DNA of 64,000 bases from UBA1756 sp045130235 (GTDB lineage Bacteria; Bacteroidota; Bacteroidia; Bacteroidales; WCHB1-69), in contig JBGUPJ010000008.1 in assembly GCA_045130235.1 (NCBI GenBank), forward strand, positions 62,001 to 126,000, in the 5' to 3' direction. The position numbers and the translations under genes are program-made. Below are positions 45,284-56,300 of the stretch, piece after piece. The notes under the pieces were generated by a model. The model had not been told where the DNA came from and made no database searches. It saw only the letters and a program-made list of their open reading frames with translations. How positions within the stretch are numbered: the first letter of the stretch is position 1; each line of letters opens with the position of its first letter.

Positions 45284-48200
45284 ATGAAGAAAGTCTTAAC
45301 ATTTTTTGTCATAATGATGATGACAATTGCGGCGACCTTCGCGCAGGCTCCGCAGAAAATGAGCTACCAGGCAGTGGTACGCAACGCCAACAATGTGCTG
45401 GTGACCAACCAAAATGTATCGGTGCAAGTCTCCATTTTAACGGGTTCGCCGCAGGGTGCAACAGTCTATATGGAAACCCATCAGGTGACCACCAATGTCA
45501 ACGGTCTGATGACCTTGGAGATTGGCGGTGGCACTGTGGTGAGCGGCGACTTCGCCACAATAGATTGGGGTAACGGCCCCTTCTTTTTGAAGACAGAGAC
45601 CGACCCAAATGGGGGTACTAACTACACCATTGAGGGCGTTCAGCAGCTGATGAGTGTGCCGTATGCGCTGTATGCGGCCACCGCCGCCAATGCGCCCGCC
45701 GGTCCACAAGGTCCACAGGGTGAGCAAGGTCCGCAGGGTGAAACAGGCCCCGCCGGTCCACAGGGAGAACAAGGCCCGCAAGGTGAGACTGGTCCTGCCG
45801 GTCCACAGGGAGAACAGGGCCCGCAAGGTGAAACTGGTCCCGCCGGTCCGCAAGGACCGCAAGGTGAACAAGGTCCGCAGGGTGAGACTGGTCCTGCCGG
45901 TCCACAGGGAGAACAAGGTCCTCAGGGCGAGACTGGTCCTGCCGGTCCACAAGGTCCGCAGGGTGAGACTGGTCCTGCCGGTCCACAAGGACCGCAAGGC
46001 GAACAAGGGCCTCAGGGTGAGACTGGTCCTGCCGGTCCGCAAGGTGAACCTGGTGTGGGCATTCCGCAAACCCTTACCATCAACGGCACTGCGCTGACCA
46101 TCTCTGACGGTAATACGGTGACACTGCCGACTATCGGCGGCACCAACGGATTGTCAGCCTACGAAGTATGGTTGAACAATGGCAATACAGGTACCGAGGA
46201 AGATTTCCTTGCTTCTTTAGTGGGTGCTACCGGCCCGCAAGGTGATACCGGTGAAACGGGTCCACAAGGTCTGCAAGGTGAACAAGGCCCGCAGGGTGAG
46301 ACTGGCCCCGCTGGTCCACAGGGACCACAAGGTGAACCTGGTGTGGGCATTCCGCAAACCCTTACCATCAACGGCACCTCACTGACGATCTCTGACGGAA
46401 ATACGGTGACACTGCCGACTATCGGCGGCACCAACGGCTTGTCAGCCTACGAGGTTTGGTTGAACAATGGCAATACAGGTACCGAGGAAGATTTCCTTGC
46501 TTCTTTGGTGGGTGCTACCGGCCCACAAGGTCCGCAGGGTGAGACCGGTGAAACTGGTCCTGCTGGTCCCCAAGGACCGCAAGGTGAACCCGGGGTGGGC
46601 ATTCCGCAAACCCTTACCATCAACGGCACCGCGCTGACCATTTCTGACGGAAACACGGTGACGCTCCCGACTATCGGCGGCACCAACGGTCTGTCAGCTT
46701 ACGAGGTTTGGCTGAACAACGGCAACACAGGTACCGAGGAAGATTTCCTTGCTTCTTTGGTAGGCGCTACGGGTCCTCAAGGTCCGCAAGGTGAGACCGG
46801 TGCTACTGGTCCTCAGGGTCCGCAAGGCGAACAAGGTTTACAAGGCGAGCAAGGTCCTCAGGGTGAACAAGGTCCGCAAGGCGAACAAGGACCACAAGGC
46901 GAACAAGGCCCGCAGGGTGAACAAGGTCTGCAAGGCGAAGCTGGATTCTCTCCGATTGTCACCACCTCCACGGGCGGGGGCAGTACTACGGTGACCATCA
47001 CCGATGCCAACACCACTTCTGAGTTTACCGTGACCAATGGCGCTACAGGCCCGCAGGGCGAGCAAGGCCCAGTAGGTCCGCAGGGCGAGACGGGTGCCAC
47101 GGGTCCGCAAGGTCCTGCCGGCCCGCAGGGTGAGCAGGGTGAGCCCGGCGTGGGCATCCCGCAAACGCTCTCCATCAACGGCAACAACCTCACCATCTCC
47201 GATGGAAATACGGTGGAACTTCCTGCCGGTTTCAGCGGCGACTACAACGACCTCGAAGGCATTCCGGAGATGCCGGAAGTGCCGGAGAATGTGTCCGCAT
47301 TTAACAATGATGCGGGATATTTGGCTTCCGGCAGCGATGTGAGCGAATTGAACAACGATGCCGGTTACCTCACGGCGGGCGACATCTGCACCGCTGCTTC
47401 CGACTGCGGTTTTGCCACCCAGCAGCAATTACAAGATTTGTTAGATGCGATCAACGACCGTTTGGACAGTCTCACCAACCTTTATAACGCATTGAGACCT
47501 ATGGTGAGAACCAACACCGTGATGGCTGTGGAAGAGGGCATTGTATCGGCCTCCGGTACGGTGATGTCTTCTGCCAGTCCGGTGACGGCGGCTGGCTTCT
47601 GCTGGAACACCACTGGCGATCCGACCATCGCCGACAGTCACACCTCCGATGTGCATGCCATCACCACCTTCACCCGCACGCTCCGCAACTTCACGCCGGG
47701 CGTGACCTACTACGTGCGCGCTTACGCCACTTCCGACATCGGTACCGGCTACGGCGAAGTGAGAACGGTGATCACTCAGAGCTTTACCTGCGGCACCTCC
47801 TCATTGCGTGATGTGGATGGCAATGAATACGAGACCGTCCTGATTGGCAGTCAGTGCTGGATGGCTGAAAACCTCCGCACCACCCGCTTTGCCAACGGCG
47901 GTTCCATTTCTGTCGGCTCACTCAGCTCCAACAGCTATACCACGCCGTTCTATTTCGATCCGCTTGAATTGGATTACCATACAGAATTCAGTATCACCGA
48001 TTTCGGCTATCTCTATAACTGGACAGCCGCAATGAATGATGAGCAAAGCAGCGACGCCAACCCGAGCGGCGTGCAGGGTATCTGTCCCGTGGGCTGGCAC
48101 TTGCCGAGCGAGGCCGAATGGCAGGTTATCCGCGAGGAGGATTTACCTAATATGAATATCCAGTTGGCTGGCTACTTCACTGCTGGCAGTATTATGGATT

Positions 48201-51200
48201 TCAACATGAACGCACACTACTGGACCGCCACTGGCACGATGATGGGTTACGATGCCACTGGTTTCTCGGTAGATGGTTATAGCCAACCTCTGTCGAATAT
48301 GTACAGCACTTCTGACGGGTTGTCGGTGCGCTGCATTCGCGATAACAACTCCCTGCCTCCGGCGCAGCTCCCCACCGTGGGAACCACAACCGCAACGGAA
48401 GTCTCCAGCAACTCTGCCAATGCCGGTGGTAATGTGACCGCTGATGGCGGTGCGGATGTCACTGCCCGTGGCGTGTGCTGGAGCACCTCCAACCCGCCCA
48501 CCGTGGCCGACAGCCACACCAGCGACGGAACCGGCACGGGCGCGTTCACCTCGAATATCACCTCATTGGATCCGAGTACTACATATTATTATTGTGCATA
48601 CGCCACCAACGGAGTGGGTACGGCCTACGGCGAGGTGAAACAGCTGACCACCGAAGCCGCCGACCTGCCAAGCGTGACCACCGTCTCCTGCTCGATGCGG
48701 GGCGACAACAATGTGGTGGTAGGCGGTAATGTGACCTCTGATGGCGGCGCTACCGTCACAGAACGAGGCATCTGCTGGGGTCTCTCCCAAGACCCGACCA
48801 TCGGTGTGGATAGCAGCCGCGTGTTTGGCGACGGCACGGGTGCTTTCACCGCCGTGCTGACCAACCTTGAGCCAGGAATGACCTATTATTATCGTGCTTA
48901 CGCCATCAACGCCGTCGGCACCGTTTATGGACAGAATGATACCGCCTCCACCCGCCAGACCATGAGCTGTGGCTATGTGACGGATGTGGATGGCAACGAA
49001 TACAATACCGTACAGATTGGAACCCAGTGCTGGATGCGCGAGAACCTCCGCACCACAAAGTATGCCGACAATACGACGATTGCTTTGGGCACGGGAACTT
49101 CTTCCGAAACGGCCTATCGTTACAATCCGAACAACAGCGCCGCCAATGTGGCGCAGTATGGCTATCTGTACAACCGCAAGGCACTCTTGCGCGAAAGCAA
49201 CCCCACTAGCAGCAGTCCGAGCCAGATTCAGGGCGTTTGTCCTACCGGCTGGCACGTGCCCTCATTGGCCGAATGGAACCAGATGGTCAACTATGTGAAA
49301 AATGCCGGCGACTACAACTGCAACGGCGTTACCAACAACATTGCCAGCGCGTTGGCTTCCAACATGGGATGGACGGTTGTTGAAAGCAGCTGCGCAGTGG
49401 GCAACGAGGCTGCCTCCAACAACGGCACTGGCTTTGCGGCCGTTCCCGCCGGCGTAGTGATGCCGCTTTCCAGCAATGCCTCCTACCAGAACTTCCAGCA
49501 GCAGGCTGGTTTCTGGACCGCTACGGGTAGCGCCTCCAACGGCAGCTATGTCAGCATGATGTACTCATCAGCGGTTACTTCCACTACTTCCAACAGTGTG
49601 GCCGCCGCCATGTCGGTGCGCTGCGTGAAGGATGACGCTCCCACCGCACCTTCCATCCGCACTCTCAACATCAGCCAGCGAACCAGCGCCTCCGCACATG
49701 TGAGCGGACGTCTGAGCTACAACGGTGGCAGCGCTGTCACCGAATACGGTATCTGCTACACCACCGACGCCAATCAGGATCCGACCATCAGCGACAGCAA
49801 GGTAGTGGGCTCGATTATGTCGGGCAACGACTACGAGTGCACGCTTTCAGGTCTGACCGCAGGAACCACGTACTATGTGCGCGCCTACGCCACCAACGCT
49901 ATCGGCACCGGCTACGGCGAGAAGAAGAGTTTCAGCACGTTAGGAACTGGACCGAGCATTTCCGCCACGGTGAACGTGAGCAATATTACCGATACTTCTG
50001 CCTACTTAGAGGCACAATGCTCCGCCGATGGTGGCAGCCCGGTGACGGCCAAAGGTTTCTGCTTGAACACTACGGGCAATCCGACCATTGCGGATGAACT
50101 GATACTTGACCTCGGTGCCGGTACAGGCAGCCTCAGCGGTACGATGAACAACCTTGAACCTAATACCACCTACTACGTGCGTGCTTTTGCCACCAATGCC
50201 ACTACCACTTCTTACAGCAATGTAGCCACCTTCACCACTGCTACCAACTTCGGTCGTCCTTGCGAAGGACGTGAGACTGTACCCTTTTTCAATGCCCAGT
50301 ACAACACTGTGCAGATGGGCAGCCAATGCTGGTTGGCCTCGAACCTGCGCGTTGAAGGCGAAGCGATGATTCCTGGTGGCGTGGCAGAAGAGATGTATGG
50401 AGCAACCGGATTATTGTATGCCTATTCAGATTTTATGAGAGGAAATGGCACCTCCACTACGGGCAAGGTGCAAGGTATCTGTCCCAATGGCTGGCATCTG
50501 CCCACTCCTGAAGAGTTTGAAGGATTGAAGAGCTATATGCAAAGCGAGAGTGCCTTCCATTGTAGCGGTAGTTCCAACATTGCCAAAGCACTTGCCTACA
50601 AGGGCCAGACCAATGTTTGGACCAGCAGTGCGGTTGAATGCACGCCTGGCAATGACCAAAACACGAACAACCTTTCCGGCTTCGGAGCATTTCCCGCAGG
50701 ACGTTACTATGGAACTTTGGAAAATGCTGGTTCCAACGCCTACTTTGCCACCAGCACCGAAGGAACCGCATACCGTATCGCCTACAACTCCCCCACCTTT
50801 GATGTTGTTCAAAGCAACTCGGTGGGTCGTGTGTCTGTGCGCTGCATCTTGGGTGAAACGCCGCCGTCGGTGAGGACTTCTGAAGCTACGAACGTGAATC
50901 ACCGCAATGCCACAGTAGCACTTAACTTGATATCCAATGGATTAGAGAATAGCTCAGCACCCATCTCATTGTGCGGTGTGGTGTTGTCCACCACAACAAG
51001 TACGCCCACGACCAATAGCGCCGGTTGTACCACCCTTACGGCAGACAACAACGGCATTGGTTACCACGAAATCAGCTGTGGAAACGGTTTGCAATCAGGT
51101 ACCACGTACTACTACCGTGCGTATGCCACCAACGCCAAGGGCACCCAGTATGGCGAAACGATGACCTTCACCACACTGACCACTCCCACGGTCACCACGC

Positions 51201-52516
51201 AACCGGCGACGAATGTCACCAAGACCTCTTTCACTGGAGGCGGTAGCATCAGCAATCCGGATAGCATGAATGTCACCGATATGTACATTCTGTATCGGTT
51301 GCAAGGTGCGAACAACTGGACCTCGATTTCCGTTATGGATGTCAATGACGGAGTCTTCTCAGGCAATGTTACAGGACTGCAAACCTCCCTCACCTACCAG
51401 TACAGGGCCAGAATCCAGGTAATGTTAGGCGAGACACCGACCAACATTGACGGCGAAATCGTTACGGTGGTTCTTCCCTCTGCTCCCACGGTACAGACCG
51501 TCAGCTGCGAACAGCTGAATCCGGGTTCTTTGCGTTACCAGTTGAACGGAAACATCACCGACAACGGACACTCCAACATCGTACAATACGGCTTCGTTTG
51601 GAGCCTCCTGCTCAACAACCAGCCCACGCTTGGAACCTCTGGCTGCAATAGCATCGACCAGACAACCAACTCATCGGCCTCACCTTTCGGCGAATTTTCC
51701 ATCACCACCAACGCATTCAACAATGCCGGTTTGCTCTACTACATCCGCGCATACGCCATCAACGAGGTGGATACCACCTACGGTGAAACAATCATGCTGA
51801 TACCCTTCGTATGCGGAGCAAGCACAGTGAATGACTTTAACGGAAATACGTATCACACGGTACAGGTTGGCAACCAGTGCTGGATGAAGGAGAATCTGCG
51901 CAGTACCTATCGCAGTGAAAATGGGTCCAACGATTTTATCGCCCATGGCGGCGGTTGGCCTTCTTCCTATACCACATTATCTTCCGCCACTACTCCTTAT
52001 TGGTACAACCCCTATAACGAAGACAACCGTATTCAGTCAGATGATTATGGAATTCTGTACAACTGGGCTGCGGTCATCAACTATGACACAGAGAATCCCA
52101 GTGGTGCGCAGGGAATTTGTCCTAACGGCTGGCACGTGCCCACGTATGCTGAATGGACTCAAATGTTGAATTATGTAAGAAGCCAGAATGAATTTGTGTG
52201 CAATTACGACAGTGACAATATTGCTAAAGCATTGGCTTCCAATAATTATTGGATGAGTAATGCCAATATGAACAACAATCAATGCGCGGTGGGTTACGAC
52301 CTGTCAACCAACAATGCCACAGGTTTCTCCGCTGTTCCGGCAGGAAATTTTGCCTCTCAAATCTCGAATGTGAATCAGGCTGCAACATTCTGGACCTCAA
52401 CCCAATACGATAATTCTAGCGCGGTAGGAGTTCAGATCAACTATGGCTCTGAAACCGTTCTTGTTCAAGGATGGAACAAGGCGTTTGGCTACTCTGTGCG
52501 TTGTGTGAAGGATTGA
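45284..52516 (+). CDS. giant collagen-like FISUMP surface protein (2410 residues)
   Basis: A signal peptide (MKKVLTFFVIMMMTIAATFAQ) is followed by an N-terminal domain seen across Bacteroidota (KMSYQAVVRNANNVLV ... GVQQLMSVPYALYAATA, to about residue 138). Residues about 140-625 are Gly-X-Y collagen-like sequence (GPQGEQGPQGET units) interrupted by three near-identical non-collagen inserts beginning GVGIPQTLTINGT. A short DYNDLEGIPEMP segment and a helical stretch follow. The rest has about eight fibronectin-like modules (motif TYYVRAYATNxxGTxYGE) and four FISUMP domains (about 835-1019, 1227-1449, 1659-1857, 2176-2410), each with QCWM-ENLR and a closing VRCVKD. No T9SS sorting tail is present. 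A stalk-plus-head surface fibre is the simplest reading, but binding activity is unproven. Confidence 0.88.
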   Translation: MKKVLTFFVIMMMTIAATFAQAPQKMSYQAVVRNANNVLVTNQNVSVQVSILTGSPQGATVYMETHQVTTNVNGLMTLEIGGGTVVSGDFATIDWGNGPFFLKTETDPNGGTNYTIEGVQQLMSVPYALYAATAANAPAGPQGPQGEQGPQGETGPAGPQGEQGPQGETGPAGPQGEQGPQGETGPAGPQGPQGEQGPQGETGPAGPQGEQGPQGETGPAGPQGPQGETGPAGPQGPQGEQGPQGETGPAGPQGEPGVGIPQTLTINGTALTISDGNTVTLPTIGGTNGLSAYEVWLNNGNTGTEEDFLASLVGATGPQGDTGETGPQGLQGEQGPQGETGPAGPQGPQGEPGVGIPQTLTINGTSLTISDGNTVTLPTIGGTNGLSAYEVWLNNGNTGTEEDFLASLVGATGPQGPQGETGETGPAGPQGPQGEPGVGIPQTLTINGTALTISDGNTVTLPTIGGTNGLSAYEVWLNNGNTGTEEDFLASLVGATGPQGPQGETGATGPQGPQGEQGLQGEQGPQGEQGPQGEQGPQGEQGPQGEQGLQGEAGFSPIVTTSTGGGSTTVTITDANTTSEFTVTNGATGPQGEQGPVGPQGETGATGPQGPAGPQGEQGEPGVGIPQTLSINGNNLTISDGNTVELPAGFSGDYNDLEGIPEMPEVPENVSAFNNDAGYLASGSDVSELNNDAGYLTAGDICTAASDCGFATQQQLQDLLDAINDRLDSLTNLYNALRPMVRTNTVMAVEEGIVSASGTVMSSASPVTAAGFCWNTTGDPTIADSHTSDVHAITTFTRTLRNFTPGVTYYVRAYATSDIGTGYGEVRTVITQSFTCGTSSLRDVDGNEYETVLIGSQCWMAENLRTTRFANGGSISVGSLSSNSYTTPFYFDPLELDYHTEFSITDFGYLYNWTAAMNDEQSSDANPSGVQGICPVGWHLPSEAEWQVIREEDLPNMNIQLAGYFTAGSIMDFNMNAHYWTATGTMMGYDATGFSVDGYSQPLSNMYSTSDGLSVRCIRDNNSLPPAQLPTVGTTTATEVSSNSANAGGNVTADGGADVTARGVCWSTSNPPTVADSHTSDGTGTGAFTSNITSLDPSTTYYYCAYATNGVGTAYGEVKQLTTEAADLPSVTTVSCSMRGDNNVVVGGNVTSDGGATVTERGICWGLSQDPTIGVDSSRVFGDGTGAFTAVLTNLEPGMTYYYRAYAINAVGTVYGQNDTASTRQTMSCGYVTDVDGNEYNTVQIGTQCWMRENLRTTKYADNTTIALGTGTSSETAYRYNPNNSAANVAQYGYLYNRKALLRESNPTSSSPSQIQGVCPTGWHVPSLAEWNQMVNYVKNAGDYNCNGVTNNIASALASNMGWTVVESSCAVGNEAASNNGTGFAAVPAGVVMPLSSNASYQNFQQQAGFWTATGSASNGSYVSMMYSSAVTSTTSNSVAAAMSVRCVKDDAPTAPSIRTLNISQRTSASAHVSGRLSYNGGSAVTEYGICYTTDANQDPTISDSKVVGSIMSGNDYECTLSGLTAGTTYYVRAYATNAIGTGYGEKKSFSTLGTGPSISATVNVSNITDTSAYLEAQCSADGGSPVTAKGFCLNTTGNPTIADELILDLGAGTGSLSGTMNNLEPNTTYYVRAFATNATTTSYSNVATFTTATNFGRPCEGRETVPFFNAQYNTVQMGSQCWLASNLRVEGEAMIPGGVAEEMYGATGLLYAYSDFMRGNGTSTTGKVQGICPNGWHLPTPEEFEGLKSYMQSESAFHCSGSSNIAKALAYKGQTNVWTSSAVECTPGNDQNTNNLSGFGAFPAGRYYGTLENAGSNAYFATSTEGTAYRIAYNSPTFDVVQSNSVGRVSVRCILGETPPSVRTSEATNVNHRNATVALNLISNGLENSSAPISLCGVVLSTTTSTPTTNSAGCTTLTADNNGIGYHEISCGNGLQSGTTYYYRAYATNAKGTQYGETMTFTTLTTPTVTTQPATNVTKTSFTGGGSISNPDSMNVTDMYILYRLQGANNWTSISVMDVNDGVFSGNVTGLQTSLTYQYRARIQVMLGETPTNIDGEIVTVVLPSAPTVQTVSCEQLNPGSLRYQLNGNITDNGHSNIVQYGFVWSLLLNNQPTLGTSGCNSIDQTTNSSASPFGEFSITTNAFNNAGLLYYIRAYAINEVDTTYGETIMLIPFVCGASTVNDFNGNTYHTVQVGNQCWMKENLRSTYRSENGSNDFIAHGGGWPSSYTTLSSATTPYWYNPYNEDNRIQSDDYGILYNWAAVINYDTENPSGAQGICPNGWHVPTYAEWTQMLNYVRSQNEFVCNYDSDNIAKALASNNYWMSNANMNNNQCAVGYDLSTNNATGFSAVPAGNFASQISNVNQAATFWTSTQYDNSSAVGVQINYGSETVLVQGWNKAFGYSVRCVKD
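45700..47160 (+). repeat. collagen-like coding repeat tract of the first giant protein
   Basis: Degenerate 9-18 base units coding GPQGEQ/GPQGET/GPAGPQ. Three longer near-copies of a unit, with starts near 46050, 46339 and 46594, are nearly identical at the DNA level. Unequal spacing (about 288 and 255 bases) reflects different numbers of Gly-X-Y triplets between the inserts. Confidence 0.85.
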
Positions 52517-52570
52517 GGATGTGGGGATATGAGTATGTGAGTATTAGATAATATGATAACATTTAAAAAT

Positions 52571-53068
52571 ATGAAAAGAGAATTGTTTTTGATGATGTGC
52601 GGCGGGTTGTTCTGTTTGGGGACGGCCGTGGCACAGAATGCGGTGGTGCCGGCGGGCGGCACCGCCTCGGGAAACGGCGGCAGCGTAACCTATACCGTCG
52701 GTCAGATTGCCGTGCAGACCAACAGCGACGGCACCGCCTCCATCAGCGAGGGTGTGCAACAACCCTACGAAATCTCGGTGGTGGGCGTGGACGAATACCC
52801 GGGCATCACGCTCAATGCGGTGCTCTATCCGAACCCGACACAAGGCAATTTGCAATTAGTAATGAGCAATGAGCAATTGCAAATGGTGAATGGTCAATGG
52901 GAAGTGAAAGCGTTTGACACAAATGGCAAATTCTTGTTTACAAAACAGATAGATAGTGAAACCACCCAATTGGACTTGTCGCCGTATGCCACGGGAACGT
53001 ACTTCATTAACGTGTGCAGTGGGAAGAATGTGATGAAATCCTTCAAGGTGGTGAAGACCTCGTTTTAG
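52571..53068 (+). CDS. small T9SS-sorted protein between the two giants
   Basis: With the start at 52571 (MKRELFLMMCGGLFCLGTAVAQ) the protein has 165 residues; an upstream ATG at 52553 only adds six residues. After the signal peptide comes a short domain (GSVTYTVGQIAVQTNSDGTA ... EGVQQPYEI) common in Bacteroidota small T9SS proteins, and a Por-type sorting domain (LNAVLYPNPTQGNLQL, YATGTYFINV). It lies 54 bases after the stop of the first giant on the same strand. Bases about 52846-52900 inside the sorting domain resemble the ATTGCTCATT-type intergenic repeats, read in frame as NLQLVMSNEQLQMVNGQW. A role linked to the neighbouring giants is inferred from position only. Confidence 0.8.
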   Translation: MKRELFLMMCGGLFCLGTAVAQNAVVPAGGTASGNGGSVTYTVGQIAVQTNSDGTASISEGVQQPYEISVVGVDEYPGITLNAVLYPNPTQGNLQLVMSNEQLQMVNGQWEVKAFDTNGKFLFTKQIDSETTQLDLSPYATGTYFINVCSGKNVMKSFKVVKTSF

Positions 53069-53120
53069 GTATAGTAAATAGGGTATGGTGAATAGTCAGA
53101 TGGATAGCATCAATGGAGGT

Positions 53121-53257
53121 GTCGCGTGCTGGAAGCACGCACTCTCAGTAACCCCACTCAAACGAAGTGCAGAGTGGGGTCTGGCAGGTACTTATCCGAC
53201 GAGCGTGTCGGAGACACGCGACAAAAGGACAGAAATCGCGTGTCTTCGACACGCTCG
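53121..53257. repeat. cluster of four REP-like hairpins
   Basis: Hairpin 1: GCGTGC/GCACGC (53124-53140). Hairpin 2: CCCCACTC/GAGTGGGG (53152-53159 and 53172-53179). Hairpins 3 and 4: GCGTGTC/GACACGC at 53203-53219 and 53238-53254. The 22-base segments 53200-53221 and 53236-53257 are inverted copies of each other with one mismatch and a 14-base spacer. Hairpins 1, 3 and 4 share a GTCGCGTG...CACGC frame. They fill the gap between two rightward genes (53069-53365), which otherwise shows only AT-rich low-complexity sequence (tandem TTTAATCC-type units at 53303-53342). Confidence 0.85.
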
Positions 53258-53365
53258 TGGTCGAGCCATTGCTCACTACCCCATACTGCACTCACTACTC
53301 TTTTAATCCTTTAATCTCTTAATCCTTTCATCCTTTAATCTAACAAACTAAAAATCAAATAAATC

Positions 53366-56300
53366 ATGAAAAAACTTCTTGCTCTTTTCGTTCTGTTTTT
53401 TATGGGACTGCTAGTCTTCGCCCAGGCTCCGCAGAAAATGAGTTACCAAGCCGTTGTTCGCGATGCCAACAATGGGCTGGTAACCAATCATCCCGTATCT
53501 GTTCAAGTATCCATCCTGTTGGGGAGCCCTAACGGAGATGCTGTGTACGTGGAAACGCACCAAGTGACCACCAACGCCAACGGTCTGATGACCTTGGAGG
53601 TGGGCAATGGCTCCGTTATCGCCGGCAGCTTTGCCTCCATTCCGTGGGGTATGGGTTCCTATTTCTTGAAAACAGAAGTGGATCCCGAAGGTGGTAACAA
53701 CTACACCATCGAGGGGGTGCAGCAGCTGATGAGCGTGCCTTACGCCCTCTATGCCGAACACGTGGGTGACCTGACGCAGCTGGATTCTATCATCCAGAAC
53801 GCGCAGGTTCCCGTGAGTATCTTCGTGAACGATGTGGGATACATCACTCAGGAGGAGGCCTATCAGGTGCTGACCATTAGCGGCGACACTCTCTACCTGT
53901 CCAATGGCGGCTACGTGCTGCTTCCACAGGGCGAACAAGGTCCCCAAGGTCCCCAAGGTCCCGCTGGTCCGCAGGGCGAACAGGGTCCGCAAGGTCCTGC
54001 CGGCCCGCAAGGCGAACAGGGTCCGCAAGGTGAAACCGGTCCTGCCGGTCCGCAAGGTCCTCAGGGCGAGCGCGGTGAGCAGGGTCCTGCTGGTCAGGAT
54101 GGTGCTTCCGCTCAGGAAGTTGCCCAGCTGTTGACCTCCGACACGACGTATATCCAGGCACTGCAAGGCCCCGCTGGTCCGCAAGGTCCGCAGGGCGAAC
54201 GCGGAGAACAAGGCCCCCAGGGCGAACGTGGTGAGCAAGGCCCGCAAGGTGAACGCGGTGAGCAAGGTCCCGCCGGTCAGGATGGTGCTTCCGCTCAGGA
54301 AGTTGCCCAGCTGCTAACCTCCGACACGACGTATATCCAGGCACTGCAAGGTCCTGCCGGCCCGCAAGGCGAACAGGGTCCGCAAGGTGAAACTGGCCCC
54401 GCTGGTCCGCAAGGTCCGCAGGGTGAACGCGGAGAACAAGGCCCCCAGGGCGAACGTGGTGAGCAAGGCCCGCAAGGTGAACGCGGTGAGCAAGGTCCTG
54501 CCGGTCAGGATGGCGCTTCCGCTCAGGAAGTTGCCCAGCTGCTGACCTCTGATCCGACGTACATTCAGACGCTGCAAGGTCCTGCCGGTCCGCAAGGCCC
54601 GCAGGGTGAACAAGGTCCGCAGGGCGAGCGTGGTGAACAGGGTCCACAAGGTGAACGTGGTGAGCAGGGTCCGCAAGGTGAACCTGGCGTGGGTGTGCCG
54701 CAGACTCTTACCATCGTGGGTACTTCATTGACCATTTCCGACGGTAATACGGTAGAAATTCCGACAGTGGGCGGCACCAATGGTCTCTCTGCCTATGACA
54801 TCTGGATTGCCCAAGGCAACCAGGGCACTGAAGCCGACTTCCTCGCCTCGCTGCAAGGACAGCAGGGTGAGCAGGGACCGCAGGGTGAACGCGGAGAGCA
54901 GGGTGCCCAAGGCGAACAAGGTCCGCAGGGCGAGCAGGGGTTCCAGGGAGAACAGGGACCTCAAGGTGAACGTGGAGAACAAGGTCCTCAGGGCGAACAA
55001 GGCCCTCAAGGCGAGCAAGGTCCTGCCGGTCCGCAGGGTGAACAGGGTCCACAAGGTGAGCGCGGTGCTGACGGTCAGGACGGCGCTTCCGCCTACGATA
55101 TCTGGATTGCTCAAGGCAACCAGGGCTCTGAAAACGACTTCCTCGCCTCGCTGCAAGGACAACAGGGCCCTCAGGGCGAACAGGGTGAACAAGGTCGTCA
55201 AGGAGAGCAAGGCCCGCAAGGTGAGCAAGGATTGCAGGGTGAACAAGGCCCTCAAGGTGAACGTGGCGAGCAGGGTGCCCAAGGCGAACAAGGTCCCCAG
55301 GGTGAACAAGGCCCTCAAGGAGAGCAAGGTCCTGCCGGTCCGCAAGGTGAACAAGGTTTGCAGGGCGAACAGGGACCGCAGGGTGAGCGCGGTGCTGACG
55401 GTCAGGACGGCGCTTCCGCCTACGATATCTGGATTGCTCAAGGCAACCAAGGCTCTGAAAGCGACTTCCTCGCCTCACTGCAAGGACAACAGGGGCCGCA
55501 GGGCGAACAAGGTGAACAGGGTGAGCAAGGTCCGCAGGGTGAACGTGGCGAGCAGGGCTTCAGCCCGACCATTGAAACCCGTCCCGTGGAAAACGGCACC
55601 GAGGTCATCATCATCAACCAAAATGACACGGTAAGATTCACCATCTATAATGGTCAGGGTGCACAGCCGGCCGACTATCTGGTTTCGCCGATTGTGGCGA
55701 CCCGCAGCATCCTGCAGGGCGAGACTGCCGACCAGATTCATTTTACCGGATATGTGATGTCGGCAGGTAACGACGACACTTTGAGAATCGGTTTTGAGTG
55801 GGGCGCTGACTCTTCCAACCTGAACAATGATTGGCACATCACCTATAACACCGACGCCATCCCGTCGCAGATTTTCGAATACTCCATTTCCAACTATCCA
55901 TCTTCCACGCTTTGCTATATGCGGGCTTACGCCGAAAATGGTGCCGGCCGCAACAATGGTGAACTGTTGGTGCTCATCACCCCAGAGGTGGTAGAGACTC
56001 CGACCGCCTGTCCCGGCACTCCGACCGTAACCGACTATGACGGGAATACTTATAATACCATTCAGATTGGCAATCAGTGCTGGATGCGCGAAGACCTCCA
56101 CACCACCCACTACGCTGATGGAGCCGAAATCCTCCATTTAACCTCCTACCAAATCATGAGTGAAAAGGAAGGTTATCCATTTTATTACTCTGACAATCAA
56201 ACATTTAACATTCCCGCCAATTTACCCACCAACTACGTTCCTGGCAACACTGAACCTATTGCCTCAGGACTGTTCTATTTTGGAGATGCTGTAGTGAACG

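Noticed and set aside
45437..46069. A 210-codon antisense frame rich in Leu/Arg/Thr across the collagen tract
   Set aside because: It is the mirror of the Gly-X-Y repeat. The sense frame carries the signal peptide and domains.
45700..47160. Regular short repeats that could suggest a CRISPR array
   Set aside because: The units are in frame, code for Gly-X-Y and have no unique spacers of constant length.
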